Below the pieces are notes generated by a model. It saw only the letters and a program-made list of their open reading frames with translations. It was not told the origin of the DNA and made no database searches. A stretch of DNA of 64,000 bases from Physcomitrium patens (lineage: Eukaryota; Streptophyta; Bryopsida; Funariales; Funariaceae), in NCBI RefSeq assembly GCF_000002425.4, contig NC_037273.1, forward strand, positions 5,516,521 through 5,580,520. Reading direction: 5' to 3'. Each line of letters opens with the position of its first letter. Positions within the stretch are counted from its first letter, which is position 1. Position numbers and translations under genes: made by a program. This document shows, piece by piece, positions 43,785-56,800 of the stretch.

Positions 43785-45590
43785 GGCAATTTTTTCGATT
43801 ATCAAAAATGGAAAAGTTAACATTGGGACCAAAAAAGGTTGAATTGTTTCTTCAAGCTACTAATAAAGAATTATAAGAGAAGTTAGAGGTTCTTCTTGAA
43901 GATAAGGAAGAAGAAGAAGGATTGACAACAAAGTGGAGAGCTGTTGAAGATGCTATTGGATTACTTGCAAAAAATGAAAGGAGAAAGGATAGGTTTAATA
44001 CTTGAAGAGTGGTACAAGTACCAAAGATGCCAATGCCTACTACAAGTTTGACTATGCCTATTGTCCAACCTCCATTGACTACATCAAAGAAAAAAGATAT
44101 GAGACTTGAAGAGATTGTACGAAGGATGCAAGATCTTCAAATCAAACTTACAAGGCTTGAAGAAAAGACCTCTAAAATAAGTTCAAAGGCTACTTTTAAA
44201 CAAGGATATGTGTAAAGTTGTATTTGGTGTAATGATGATTCTCATTCTCAAAAAGTTTGTAGTCAATTTGATGAGATGGTACAACAAGATATTATTTATT
44301 ACAAAGATGAAAAGGTTACATTGAAAGATACTAGTGGTATTGTCCAAACCAACTTTGGTAAAGGAGGCATGAAAACATTGCTTAAAGATTATTTGGCAAC
44401 ACATGGAATTGCGGCAATAGAAGCTACAAGTTATAAAACTAGAGTGGATAATAATGTTGGACAGGATTTTTTTGGAAATATTGAACCAAGCTGACTTTGG
44501 TCTTCTGCTATTTTTACAATGTAAAAATAAAAGATGCCATGAGAAGCTTGATTGAGAACTGTTGCAATAATTTGTGGTGCTACGAGTTGGGAGGATCTTG
44601 TAGAAGCTTTATCAGTACATGCATATATTACTAGAAGCCAACATGAAGCTTTAATGGAAGAAAAGAGGAGAGAAAATTTTGATGATTCAAGAGAAAGAAA
44701 TTCTTCTAAGAGGCAAATTCAAGAAGATAGGGCTTATACATCAGCTTCACAAGAATTTCCCACAAAGGATACTTCAATAATATCGGAAGAAAAAACAAAG
44801 AAGATGAAAAATAAAGATAAATTGACAACTTATAAACTACTCTCTGATATTAAAGCAACAACAAATTTAAAGGAAGTACTTGAAGAACATGTGCTCAATA
44901 CTAAGGTTGACTGTACATTGAAAGAAATTTTAGAAATTTTCAAGAAAGAATTCCATGATGTCATTATTGATAGTATTAAATGAAAGAGGCAATTAATGGG
45001 AGAAGCTGGATTAAATCATGCTATAAATGTACACATATATGAAGATGAAGAAGATATATTTGATAATTATTACAAACAATCAACAAGTGAAGGGAGGAGT
45101 CATAATCAAAGGATACATTTTGATGATCAAGATAATAAAGATAGAGAGATTTCAAGTCATTATACTCGAAAGTATTTGGCTAAAGCAACTACAAAGCCAT
45201 TAGTGAAGATTGGAGATATGGACGAACCGGTTGTTGCTTTGATTGACCATGGTTCAGAGATAAACCTTGTGTCTAAAGATCTTTATATGAAGCAAAGATG
45301 GCCAATTGACATAGAGCATAGATAGGCAATATGGGCAGCCAATAATACATGTGGGAAGTTATATGGTACTTGCCCAGATGTGAAAATTTGGATTGATGAT
45401 GTTGTAATAGAACAGAATTTTTTTCTTCAAGATGCAACATCTTATCCTCTTATTTTGGGACAACCATATATTATTACAACTCGGATGGAAACAAAAGTAC
45501 TTGATGATGGTTCAGCTTATGCACGAATTCATAGTGAAGATGGTAGGAGGGCAATACAATTTTTGACTGTGCCTCCAAATCAAGAGTGAA
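43785..45590 (+). pseudogene. E gag C-terminus and protease
   Basis: Resumes after F with EKLTLGPKKVELFLQAT and stays in one plus frame, with stops. CCHC knuckle CIWCNDDSHSQKVC at ~44221. Protease IDHGSEINLVSKDLY at ~45242, then SYPLILGQPY at ~45443. Stops include 43875, 44003, 44213, 44492, 44981, 45323 and 45587. Homologous to D 40700-38839. Confidence 0.85.
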
Positions 45591-48500
45591 ATTGAGACAA
45601 ATTGAGAGAAAATCCATTACTAAGGATTGTTGAAGAATTCAAGGATTTTTTTGGGAGTACCAATATAAAGCAAGATTATAGAGGTATAGAAAGAGAGGTA
45701 CTCTCGCAAGATGTAGGTACCTTTAATGGACGATTTATTAGTATTTTTGAAAATGGAAGTATTATGTATAAGAAGATTGATGACTTAAAAAGAAAAGAAG
45801 GAAAGGAATTAAGTACTATTGAAATAGAATTGTATACGTTAGGAATATTAGAAGATAATGAAAAGATTACTGGTATTTATAAAGAAAATGGACAGGAAGA
45901 TCCTTTAGAATTGATTGCATGTATTGGATTAGGTAATGATAATAAAGTTATAGCAATTCATTCAAGATAAATTTATGATATGATTGAATTTTTTCAAGCT
46001 TCAAAGGTTATAGATGAGACAAAATATAAGATATTAGATAAGAAAGTTAAACTAGTTGTTGGACCTTTGCCTAAAGATTCTAAAGAACAATTAGAAGAAG
46101 CATCAAAAGAAAGGAGCTTGAGAGATTCAAAGAATATTGATCACAAGTTTACTTAAGAGACTTTTGAAGAATTGAAGATTGGTTCTGATGGTTCTTTATT
46201 GCCAGAGGAAATTACTTCTTTTAAAGAGATGTTGGCAAAACAAGGTAGATCATTTGCCTTTGAATCTTATGAAATTGGGTATGTAGATCCAAATATTGTA
46301 ATATCTATGGTTATTTTTATTGTACCACATGTACCTTGGAATCTAAGGCCAATTCTAATATCAAGGGCATATTTACCAAGCTTGGTCGAATTATTAAAAG
46401 AAAAGATGAAGATGAAGATTTTAGAGCCCTTTTTTGCACCATATTCTAGTCGATGGTTTATAGTGCCCAAGAAAAATAGATCATTATATTTTATTCAAGA
46501 TATACAATCAATAAATGCAATAACTATCAGAAATACAAGAATTGGGCCTATAATAGATGAATTTACTGAGGCGTTTGCAAGAAGGGTAATTTATTCAATG
46601 GGCGATTTATATTTAGGCTATGACTAATTTCAACTTACAGAAGAGAGTAGAGATATGACAACGATGAGATCACCACTTGGATTAGTTAGAATGTGTATTT
46701 TTCTTCAAGGTGTAACCAACTCAGTTGCGCATATGATGAATAAGATAAATAAGGTATTAAGAGATTTTATTCTGGAGAAGACTATGCCTTTTCTAGATGA
46801 TGTTCTTATAAAGGGGTGAAAAGAAGAAGACAAGGATGAAACTTTAGATAAGAGGAGATGTCGCAAGTATATTGCTCATCATATATAAGATTGTAAAAAA
46901 ATATTGACTCGACTTGGAGAAGTTCATCTTACATTATCGGGTACAAAATCTACATTTGGAGTAAAAGAGGTTGTGATTGTTGGACAATTGTGTGGATTTT
47001 ATGGAAGAAAATCAGATCCAACTAAAGTTGATGCGATTGGAAGAATGAAAGAGGATTGTAGTTCTTTAACAGAGGTTCATAGGTTTTTAAGTACATATGT
47101 ATTTTATCGTATTTGGATTCCTCATTATGCATACATAGCAGATCCATTGTATGAACTGTTACAGAAGGGCTATCAATTTAAATGGGAAGAAAAGCATGTT
47201 ACAGCAGTACTAAGATTGAAGAAATTATTGATATTGCCTCTAGTGTTGAGAAAAATTGATTATAAGTGCAATAGACTAGTGATTCTTATTGTGGATACTA
47301 GTCCGATTGCTATTGGATGGATTGTAGGTCGAGATGACTCGAATGGACACAGATTTGTAGTACGATTTGGAGCTAAAGTTTTAAGTATTTGCCAATGTAC
47401 ATATTCACAAGTGAAAAGGGAACTATGGGAGAGTTGTTTCAAGTATAAAAGTTGAAAATGATTATTTGATTAGAGCTATGGTGGTAATTGAAACACATTG
47501 TTTGTCTTTACTTGGAATGATTACCAATTGTACAACACCAGATATTGTGATGTTGAGATGGATTACTTATATCAAATCACTAAATCCAAAACTTAGGCAT
47601 GTTGTGGAGAAAGACAATCCGGTAGCAGATATGTTATCTCGAGCAGTATATGAAAGAAAAGACAAGATGGTTGTAGATATTGATGATGTTGGAAAAAAAT
47701 TCTATTCAGTATCAAATCTTAATAAGGAAGACAAGATATTTTTTGAAGAGCTTTATGAAAGAGAATTACTAGATTTTGGTCTTTATTTGAATACCTTGAC
47801 TAAACAAGAGAATTGATCAACAAAAAAATTTCATCAAATAAGAAAGAAGGCTTATGGATTTTTGCTTCAATAAGGATTTTCATAGAAAAGATCAAAGAAA
47901 AGAATTGGAATGCCAAGACGAGTAGTAGGTATTAAAGAACATCAACAAAGGCTACTCAAAGAGTTTCATGAGAGTCTATGGGCGGACATAGAGGAATTTG
48001 GGCTACTTTTGTTAAAATAAAGGAACGATATTGGTGGAAGAATATGTATAGAGATGTAACTTTGTTTATAGAATTTTATATAACTTGTCAAATGTATTCA
48101 AATATATGACATCAAGATGGGTTGCATCCGATATAACCATTGGCTATTCATTTTAAATGGGTTGTAAATTTAGTTATTATGCCGACGGGACTATGGTAGA
48201 TGAGATATTTAGTTTTGGCTCATGAAGATTTATCAAACCAAGTAGAAGGCAAGGTACTAAGAATAAAGTCCATGGAAGGAATTTGTAAGTTTTTACTTAA
48301 AGAAGTTATTTGTCGCTATGGATGTGTAGGAAAGATCACTGCAGATTGAGGAGAATTGGATGCACATGAAACTCATGATTTTTTTAAGAGATGTGGGATC
48401 AAATTATCATTGACTACTGCTTATAATCCAAAGGGGAATGCAAAGAGTGAACGTGGACATCCACCAATTATAAAAGCCTTAGTTAAAACTTTCAATGGAA

Positions 48501-49144
48501 GAGTGAGAGAATGGCCTCAACTTCTATCTTATGCATTATATATTAATCGAACAACATATAGTTTGGTGATAGGATATATGCCAGTGGAACTTATGACAGG
48601 TCAAAAATCAATTATGCCAATTGAAGAAAATGTACCAACTTGGAGTATGCTACCATAGCAAGATGGTTTGACAAGAGAGGAATTGTTAGCCATTAAAATC
48701 CAACAACTTGAACAAAGATCAGAAGATGTAGAACTAGCATTAAAAATGTTACAAAAGATAAGGTTTGGAAATAAGACTCAATTTGATAAGCAACATCGAT
48801 TGAGACCTAGAGCAATTGAAGAAGGTGATTGGATACTTGTTTATGATAGCAGTCTTAATAACCAACATAGTACTTTGCAAAAGTTTTCAAAATATTGGTT
48901 TGGACCATATGTAATAGTAATAGTTCATGATAATGCCATATATTCATTAAGGAAGTTCGATGGTACGAGGTTGAAAATATCTATTGCTTCAAAGTGAGTA
49001 AAGATTTTTAAAAGACAAGATAGAGAAATCAATATGGAGGATCAAGCTAAAGATATTGGCATTTTTGAAGATGACAATTGTTTTGAAGAGGATGGTGAAA
49101 ATAGAAATGAAGGATTTGATGAAAAAAATGAAGAGATGGTGTAA
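45591..49144 (+). pseudogene. E pol: RT, RNase H, integrase of a fungal-like Ty3 lineage
   Basis: Same frame as gag-PR to TAA 49142, with many stops and one shift near 47455. RT at ~46440-46830: RTRIGPIIDEF-type block, LYLGYD, and PFLDDVLIKG at ~46786. RNase H: ILIVDTSPIAIGW (~47284). Integrase has a decayed zinc domain and core. The Glu-containing GNAKSERGH is intact at ~48436, but the core Asp-Arg-Gly motif carries a stop (TGA ~48347). KYWFGPYVI at ~48893 is a GPY/F motif. No chromodomain. Confidence 0.85.
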
Positions 49145-49195
49145 TGTCAATTATGACATATGGTTCATTTAGCGCATGTCGGAGGATGCGTAAGT

Positions 49196-49212
49196 CAAGA
49201 AGGGGAGGATGT
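49196..49212 (+). other. E polypurine tract
   Basis: 'agaaggggaggatgt' directly before the 3' LTR. Confidence 0.65.
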
Positions 49213-50531
49213 TGTCATGTAATACGACTATATAATGAAATTGTAATCAAAGTTGAATTTCTAATTAATATCTAATTATCTTAGTTCAATTATAATTTGA
49301 GGTATCTAAAAGTGGCTTTTATAAAAGCTTCTTAGGTTATTTTCTTGTCTTAATAGTTAGTAGGTTGAAGGTTAGTTAGTAATTTTACCTTCTAAGTTGT
49401 AGAGACTCTTCTATTACCTTAGAAAGACCATAAATTAATAAAATCAGGTTAGAAGAGGTAAATAATTAGTATAGTTGGTACTAGGATTAAGTTGAAAGTA
49501 GGATTGAACTAAAAACACCTTAAAATAGGTTAGATTGATATCCGAAGGTTGACCATTTGTGAGATAGGATCGAAATCAGACCTTTGGCTACTAAAACAAT
49601 GGCCTAGGATAAAATAGGGATTCATTCAAAGATCAGGGGTTAGAGTTTGAGAGCTAACTTGAAGTTCTTTTTAGAAACATAAGAATTTTTTTAAGAAGAT
49701 TTTTGAGGACTTAGAAATTATTTTTCAAAGTCACAATTTGTATTAGTGATTTGGGTTTTATATATTATAATTAGAGCTAGTAATTTTGGCTAGTTCATGC
49801 AATTAGTGTGACATCTATAGTTGAAAAATTGATATTGTTTGAATTATTGGATGTGCTAAGTGTATACAAAATTTTGTGATCATCTAATAGCATGGTTTAG
49901 AGATATCTAGTTTTTAGCACAAGAGGATTTCGGAAGGTGGCAGTTTGAGGTTGGGTAGAGTTTCTATGATATCTAAAGATCTAGCAGTCGGATTAAGGTG
50001 AAAATTGGCATGGTATTGAAGGACTAGAAGATCAAGCTACATACCAATTTTGAGACAAATTTAATAGTTGGAAAGGAAGAAATTATTGCTGGGATTTCTG
50101 TTTCACTTTTCAAGTTGGCAGCCAAGTAACATCAGTGCAATTTTTGGAGATTTTCTCACAATTTGTAAGTTGGATTGGGCTGAAAATTCTTGAGCATATA
50201 GAAGACTTACATTGAAAATTGCATGCAAAATTTCACATCAAGTGGGCGGTTGGATTGGATGTTATAGCTTGTTAAAGCTCACTGATTAGGATTGGACTCA
50301 CAAAAAAAATCTAAATTGATTAAATATGAAAGTAATAAGGTAATTGGAAATTATGTATGGTTAAGACTATTAAGAAGAGTGTTTTAAGTACTTTTGAATT
50401 ATAATTCAGATTATATTCTTCTTGTATGGACAAAACCTATTAGGATTTCTTGGCTACCTTTGAAACACAATCTTACCTTCCACAACTAGGTGTCTAGTGC
50501 ATTTCTGAGCAAAACAACACGTAATACGACA
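49213..50531 (+). repeat. E 3' LTR
   Basis: 1,319 bp, from TGTCATGTAATACGAC to GTAATACGACA. Pairs with 6546-7817 over its full length apart from the first ~45 bp. Confidence 0.88.
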
Positions 50532-50690
50532 TTGCTTTGGTATGAAACATTATCAATGGTTGAAGGGACCTATTAACTAACTTCAAAGGGAATAAAGATT
50601 AGAGTACATGGCAAATACAATTTGACACATCTTGGACTTCATTTATATGTAATCACCACTCCTCGTATAACTCGTCTTTAGAAGGGAGAG
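50532..50690 (+). pseudogene. G2 ORF3 remnant
   Basis: Aligns with the end of B2 ORF3 (57105-57223): the decayed equivalent of MGHYRWLRGPIN, then REQRSEYVAN, then the 'tcaccactcctcgt' trailer. Differences are mainly transitions. This shows that the old family also carried ORF3. Confidence 0.75.
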
Positions 50691-50697
50691 GAGACAA

Positions 50698-51242
50698 TGT
50701 TACGGACATATATATTTATTCTAATAATTATCTAGTTAATAAGAATAGGTAGAAGTAAGTCAAAGTAGATAAATATGATAATATCTTGTGAAAAGCTTCT
50801 TAGAAGCTTTATAGATGTTGTTTTGCCTTTATACATGTATATAGGTGATTGGTAGGTTGAAAACTTGGCCAACAAAGAGGCCACATGTCGACATGTTAAC
50901 CACTTGTAGTACAAGTTGGACATATGGCGCACACTTAAGAAACTTGCTTTATAAATTAGATATGTGTCTTGCAAGTTGGACGCATATTAGAGGTCCTATA
51001 GCATGTCACCACATATTCCTTAGTTGAATAGTATATATAGAAGCAAGAGTGAGGCCTTATTTACTCTTATCAACTCGTTTCTTGCTTTTTAGTCTAGTTT
51101 CAAAAGTCTTATGTTTTCTAATCTTTGACAATAGCCATTCTAATTCTTCTTTGGATATACATATTTTCTTCTATTTTGTCACTTTCTTTTTGATACAGAT
51201 TCCATGACTTTATGCATCTTCTTCCAATTTGTATCCTTGACA
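50698..51242 (+). repeat. G2 3' LTR
   Basis: Starts TGTTACGGACATA and ends ATCCTTGACA. Related to the B1 and B2 LTRs, with TATATATA near 51032 and a decayed start sequence ACTCTTATCAA near 51063. 'agaagggagaggag' upstream (50680 on) is its purine tract. Confidence 0.82.
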
Positions 51243-51455
51243 TCCACAACCTTTAATATCAAATGAAAATTTCCACAAAAAAATGTAATTTACTCTCTCT
51301 AACAAAAAAATCACTATTAGAGAATTAAAATATTAGATTAAAGATGAATAGTCTATAACCTTCAAAATACAATAATAAAAATCAAATAGTCTACTCACTT
51401 CTAAAAAAAAGATAAGAATAATGAATTAATACTCTTGTCAAACTATCATGGATAT
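51243..51455. other. AT-rich spacer between G2 and B2
   Basis: No coding frame, LTR or RNA gene seen. AT-rich with short A runs. Confidence 0.5.
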
Positions 51456-51460
51456 GAATC

Positions 51461-51991
51461 TGTCACGGACATACATATAATTACCTATATGAATAGATAA
51501 AAGTATGTAAAAGTAGGTTAATTGTGTAATATCTTCTAGAGAAGCTTCTTAGAAGCTTCATAAACGCTGCTTTGACTTTATAGGAGTCTATAGTTGACTT
51601 TTAGGTTAGAAACTTGGTCAACAAGTTAGCCATGTGCCACACATGTTGGAAGCTTAAAGAACAAGCTAACTACGTGGTCCATCCATAGAAAACTTGCCTT
51701 GCAAGCAAAGGCATGTGGCCTAGAAAGTCAACATATATTTGAGGTCTTATAGAACATCGCCACGTGGCTTCTAGTTAGATAGTATATATAGAGGCAAGAG
51801 TGAAGCCCTCTTCACTCTTGTCAACTCCTTTCTTGCTTCTAGTCTAGTTTCAAAGGTCTCTAGTTTTCTTGTATTTTGGCAATAGCCATTCCAGTTTCTT
51901 TCTTAATATACATATTTCTATTTTGTCCTATTTCTTTTTTGAGAAAAGTCTCACTTACTCTTTAGCTTTCATCGAGTTCTTGTCCTTGACA
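51461..51991 (+). repeat. B2 5' LTR
   Basis: TGTCACGGACATA to CCTTGACA. TATATATA at 51783-51790; predicted start A 51814 (ACTCTTGTCAA), 31 nt from the TATA start. An 11-bp inverted repeat (CAAGAGTGAAG and complement, loop CCCT) lies just across the start. 'gagaagcttcttagaagc' near 51540 resembles a gapped heat-shock element. Confidence 0.93.
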
Positions 51992-51993
51992 GA

Positions 51994-52004
51994 TTGACAA
52001 GAGT
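51994..52004 (+). other. B2 self-priming primer-binding site
   Basis: TTGACAAGAGT, 2 nt after the LTR, exactly complementary to 51814-51824. Confidence 0.75.
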
Positions 52005-52203
52005 ACACTTACAATATCAGAGCTTTGTCTTTTCTTGATTAAGAGTGGATTACCCCTTTTTCTTGATAAGACATAAGCGCATTAGAAGTTGCGGATTACC
52101 CTCTTTTAAACTGATATTGTTCTTAGTATTTTCTTTGTTATCAATTCTTCTCTTCTATTTGTTTTGAGCGTTGTTAGACATCTTCTCTTTTCTAAGTGCT
52201 ACT

Positions 52204-53211
52204 ATGGCAGAGCTTGTTGAAATGAAGAGTGCAATGGCACAGATGCAAGAACAATTGAGGGAGTTAATGCTTGCGATGCATCAACTCAATTTACCACCAC
52301 AAGGAGCAACAAGAATGGTAGGAAGTGAAGATATAGAGATGATTGGGGCTGCTTCAACATCTGCACCAAACCATGTCCCTTCTCCCAGAATGGAACACCC
52401 TTCGAGTGTTAGAGAACCGAGAGTTGCCTTGCCCGAGAAGTTTGATGGTACCAGATCCAAGTTTCGAGGATTCATCAATCAGGTCCAACTAGTGATTGAA
52501 CTTCAATCCCAGAGCTATCCAACTCCAGGGTCACAAGTTAGATTCATTGGTACACTTCTTTCAGGTTCAGCATTGTCATGGTTTTCATCTTTTCTTGAAC
52601 GACGAGATCCAATATTGGATAATCTGGAGGCTTTTTTGGCGGAGTTTCGATCCATGTTTGGAGAACATGATGCAATTCGTGTTGCAACCAACAAGATCCG
52701 TATTTTGCGACAAGGCAATCGATCAGTAACATTATATGCTTCGCAATTTCGACAACTTGCAACTGATATCAAGTGGGATGATACCGCACTTGTGAGTCAA
52801 TTTCTCTACGGATTACAATATGAGGTAAAGAAATTGATGCTTAATTTACCTGATCCTCAAACATTGAGTCAAGCAATTGACTTTGCTGTGAAGTGCGACA
52901 ATCGACTTTTTGAATTTCGATCCGAGAGTCGCACAAGTAGGCCTCAACGTTACTACAATTCAATGGCAACACCGACGTCTCCTCAACACATACCTTCGGA
53001 AGTAGAGGATATGCAAATTGATGCGGTACGTTTCAAACCTCTTACTGAGCAAGAAAAGTCTCGTCGTCGACAAGAAGGATTGTGCTTATATTGTGGAGAA
53101 CCTAAGCACACTGCTCAACATTGTCCAAAGAAGCGACGTAACTACAAAATGAGGAGTACGGCTGTCAAAGAAGACAGTATGTCGGAAAACGAGTACGTCC
53201 AGCTACAATAG
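52204..53211 (+). CDS. B2 gag (335 aa)
   Basis: Intact. I choose ATG 52204 (MAELVEMKSAMAQ) over the in-frame ATG 52171 because B1 gag starts at the equivalent place. N-terminal heptad helix (~1-35); capsid ~75-230 (PEKFDGTRSKFRGFINQVQL, LSWFSSFLERRDPILDNLE, RQFRQLATDIKWDD-type core); CCHC knuckle CLYCGEPKHTAQHC at ~298. Gag assembles the virus-like particle and packages RNA. It ends at TAG 53209. The -1 frame is open from 53142, and GGAAAAC (53184-53190) sits eight codons before the stop. Confidence 0.93.
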   Translation: MAELVEMKSAMAQMQEQLRELMLAMHQLNLPPQGATRMVGSEDIEMIGAASTSAPNHVPSPRMEHPSSVREPRVALPEKFDGTRSKFRGFINQVQLVIELQSQSYPTPGSQVRFIGTLLSGSALSWFSSFLERRDPILDNLEAFLAEFRSMFGEHDAIRVATNKIRILRQGNRSVTLYASQFRQLATDIKWDDTALVSQFLYGLQYEVKKLMLNLPDPQTLSQAIDFAVKCDNRLFEFRSESRTSRPQRYYNSMATPTSPQHIPSEVEDMQIDAVRFKPLTEQEKSRRRQEGLCLYCGEPKHTAQHCPKKRRNYKMRSTAVKEDSMSENEYVQLQ

Positions 53212-53216
53212 GGACC

Positions 53217-56200
53217 GTGCGGCTGGAATCTTGTATAACTTCTAATAAAGGTCCTATCCTCTCCTCAAAACCATCTCCTTGTTTTATAATAGATGTGCGT
53301 TTAGGACCTAATAATTACAAAGCCTCTGCCTTGGTAGATTCAGGAGCCTCATCTTGTTTTTTAGATGAAGAATTTGCTAGATGTCATAGAATATCATTAA
53401 TATAAAAAACTAAACCTGTACACGTAGAAGTCATAGATGGTCGTCCGTTGTCTTCTGGAGATGTAACTCACGAAACACTTCCTGTAGATGTAGTAATAAA
53501 TGGTCATAGTAGTTGCGTAATTTTTAATATAATTAGATCTCCCTCTAATCCAGTAATTTTAGGCTTATCATGGTTAGAAAAGTATAATCCTCGAATAGAT
53601 TGGATTTCTCGTAAACTGGATTTTTCTCAGAGCATTAGTAACAGTTCTATTAACCAAGTAAAAAACCATGAGTCTAATATAGTAAAACTCGCACCTATAG
53701 GTGCAAAAGTATTTATACACGCAGCAAAAGAAGGATCAACTTTTGCTATTTATGCTGCACCTATTTCTGAAAGCGTAAAGACTTCAAGTGGCATTCCAAG
53801 TCAATATCAGGATTATCAAGACGTTTTTGAGAAAAAGAATGCAGATATTCTTCCTGAGCATCGCCCATACGATTGTTCAATCGATCTCAAGGAAGGAACT
53901 CAGCCACCATTTGGACCAATTTACAGTTTATCGCAAGATGAGTTGGCTGAACTCAAGACATATATTGACGAGAATTTAGCGAAGAATTTCATACGCCATT
54001 CAAAATCTCCAGCAGGAGCTCCAATTTTATTCGTAAAGAAAAAAGATGGATCTTTACGAATGTGTGTTGACTATTGAGGACTCAACAAGATCACAATCAA
54101 GAACAGGTATCCATTATCTTTGATATCAGGACTCGTTGACCAGTTGAATCAAGCTAAGATCTATACAAAAATAGATCTAAGAGGAGCATATAATCTAGTA
54201 CGGATCAAAGAAGGAGATGAATGGAAGACTGCGTTTCGAACCAGGTACGGGCATTTTGAATATAATGTCATGCCTTTTGGACTCACGAATGCACCAGCTG
54301 CTTTTCAACATCTCATGAATGATGTATTTCGTGAATTCTTAGACAATTTTGTCGTCTGCTACCTAGACGATATCCTGATTTATTCTAAGAATGTTGAAGA
54401 ACATGAAATACATGTTCGTCAAGTATTACAAAAACTCAGAGATGCAGGATTGTACACCAAGATGGAAAAGTGTGTATTTCACACTACTCAAGTTGACTTT
54501 TTAGGATACATCATTTCAAATGATGGTCTTATGATGGATTCTAAGAAAGTCCAAACAATCATGGATTGGAAGATTCCAAAGACTGTGAGAGATGTCCAAT
54601 GTTTCTTGAGATTTGCCAATTACTATCGGATCTTCATCAAAGACTTCTCATGAGTTGCAGCTCCACTTACACGCTTGACTAGTAAAGATAAATTCCAATG
54701 GAATCAAGAAGCGGAAGTAGCATTTGAAGCCTTGAAGACATCGTTTGTCTCTGCACCAGTCTTATATCGTGTTGACTTTTCCAAGGCATTTTTTATGGAA
54801 ACAGACGCATCGGATTTTGCCTTGGGTGCAGTTTTATCACAAATGGGAACAGATGACAAACTTCATCCGATAGCTTTTCATTCAAGAAAATTCTCAGCAG
54901 CCGAGATCAATTATGAGATCCACGATAAAGAACTTCTTGCAATCGTGGATTCCTTTCAAGAATGGCGTCATTATCTAGAAGGTGCTTCTAGTCCAGTCAT
55001 TGTGTATACAGATCACAAGAACCTCGAGTATTTCATGTCAGCACGCGTGTTGAATCGTCGTCAAGCTCGTTGGAGTATGTCTTTGTCAAGATTCGACTTC
55101 ATTATCACTTATCGGCCAGGAAAACAACAAGGTTTGTCCGATGCCCTGTGTAGACGTTCTTATTTTGCACCAAAAGAAGGAGATGCAGCTTTTGAGCAAC
55201 AAAGAACGGTCCTCTTGAAACCGGAGCAATTTCATCTCCGAGCAGTGAAATCAACATTGACTGTTGATTCAACTTTTCTCAAGCAAATCCAGTCCAGTAT
55301 GTCCTCAGACCCTCTTGTTCATGATATCGAGAATAATTCTTCCAAGTCTCATGATTCTTCTAAGTTCGAGTTCAAGAATAATCTATTATATTTTGAAGGA
55401 CGCCTATATGTTCCAGAAGGAAAAGCACGTTTGCGTGTTCTTCAAGCACGTCATGACTTTCCAGCAGCAGGGCACTTTGGATATAATAGGACTCTGGAAC
55501 TCATATCAAGAGACTTTTGGTGGCCACAAATGTGGAAGTCAGTCAAAGACTTTGTACAATCATGTGATATTTGTTCAAGATCAAAAATTCCTCGACATCG
55601 ACCTTACGGACTTCTTCAGCCATTACCTATACCAGAACAACCATGGTCTTCTGTTTCTATGGATTTCATCACAGATCTTCCAAACTCAAGATCTTATGAT
55701 TCTATATTTGTGATAGTAGATCGTTTCACCAAGATGGCACATTTTATGCCATGTACAAAATCTATCACAGGTGAAGAAACAGCTAAGCTTTTCATTGATA
55801 ATATCTATCGCTATCATGGATTACCTAAAGATATCATATCGGATAGGGGAACTCAATTTGTGTCGAGATTCTGGAGGACTCTTTTCAAGATTTTAAAAGT
55901 GGACATAAAGCTATCTTCAGCTTTCCATCCTCAAACTGATGGACAAACAGAGCGCGTAAACCAAGTCTTCGAACAGTATTTAAGGTGTACCATCAACTAC
56001 CAACAAGATGATTGGACAAACCTTCTGCCATTGGCAGAGTTTGCTTATAATAATACGGTACATTCCTCCATGCAACAAACACCTTTCTTTGCCAATTATG
56101 GCTATCATCCACGACTTGATACTTTTGATTTTTCAAAAGTTGATAATCCTGCAGCAGAAGATATGGCAAATCGGTTGTCAGAGTTACATGCAATAATGAA

Positions 56201-56705
56201 GGCGCAGTTGAAGAAAGCTCAAGAACGACAAAAGATAAATGCAGATGTATATCGTAAAGAGCAACCACAACTCAACGTGGGTGATAAGGTATGGCTACTT
56301 CGTCGCAATATCAAGACCACTCGACCTTGTGACAAATTGGACTATCGTAGGCTTGGCCCCTTTTCTGTTTCTGAACAGATCAACCCAGTTGCATATCGGT
56401 TACATCTACCGGAGTCAATGAAGATCCATCCTGTATTCCACGTGTCTCTTCTTGAACCATATAAGACAGTGGATATACAAGGAAGAAGACAAATGCCACC
56501 GCCTCCTATAGAAGTAGATAATAATGAAGAATTTGAGGTGGAAGAGATATTAGACTCAAGGCGGCGCCAAAATAAGCTGGAATATCTTGTTCATTGGTGC
56601 GGATATGATATTAGTGAGCGCACATGGGAGCCATCCAGGAATCTAGCAAATGCATCAGCTAAAGTCAAAGTTTTTCATCAACGACATCCATCAAAACCAA
56701 GATGA
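53217..56705 (+). pseudogene. B2 pol: protease, RT, RNase H, integrase, chromodomain, three nonsense codons
   Basis: One frame to TGA 56703. Retropepsin LVDSGASSCFLDEEF (~53334), [12 protein letters not shown] (~54358), RNase H METDASDFALG (~54795), integrase zinc domain and DDE core (DFITDLPNS, SDRGTQFVS, QTDGQTERVN), GPY/F, chromodomain KLEYLVHWCGYDISERTWEP (~56576). Stops lie at 53403 (Gln in B1), 54075 and 54651 (Arg in B1), each a single C-to-T change. There is no frameshift. From 54675 a 676-residue frame covers RNase H, integrase and chromodomain uninterrupted. Confidence 0.95.
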
Positions 56706-56800
56706 AAACCTCTCTTATAAAAGAGACAAGATTGAGGCAAGATAACATTCAATTTCCTATCCTTGTTTGCAACTTCTTTGCATTTTGTGATGCTAATTAG

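Larger units (their letters stand above)
6546..50531 (+). mobile_element. Element E: Ty3 retrotransposon hosting F, D, A, B1, C and H
   Basis: LTR 6546-7817, gag split by F at 8425/43785, single-frame Gag-Pro-Pol to 49144, purine tract, LTR 49213-50531. Without insertions it is about 8.5 kb. It lies in old chromovirus G2: G2 integrase is on its left and the G2 ORF3 end on its right. No TSD can be read because the left LTR end was deleted. Confidence 0.85.
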
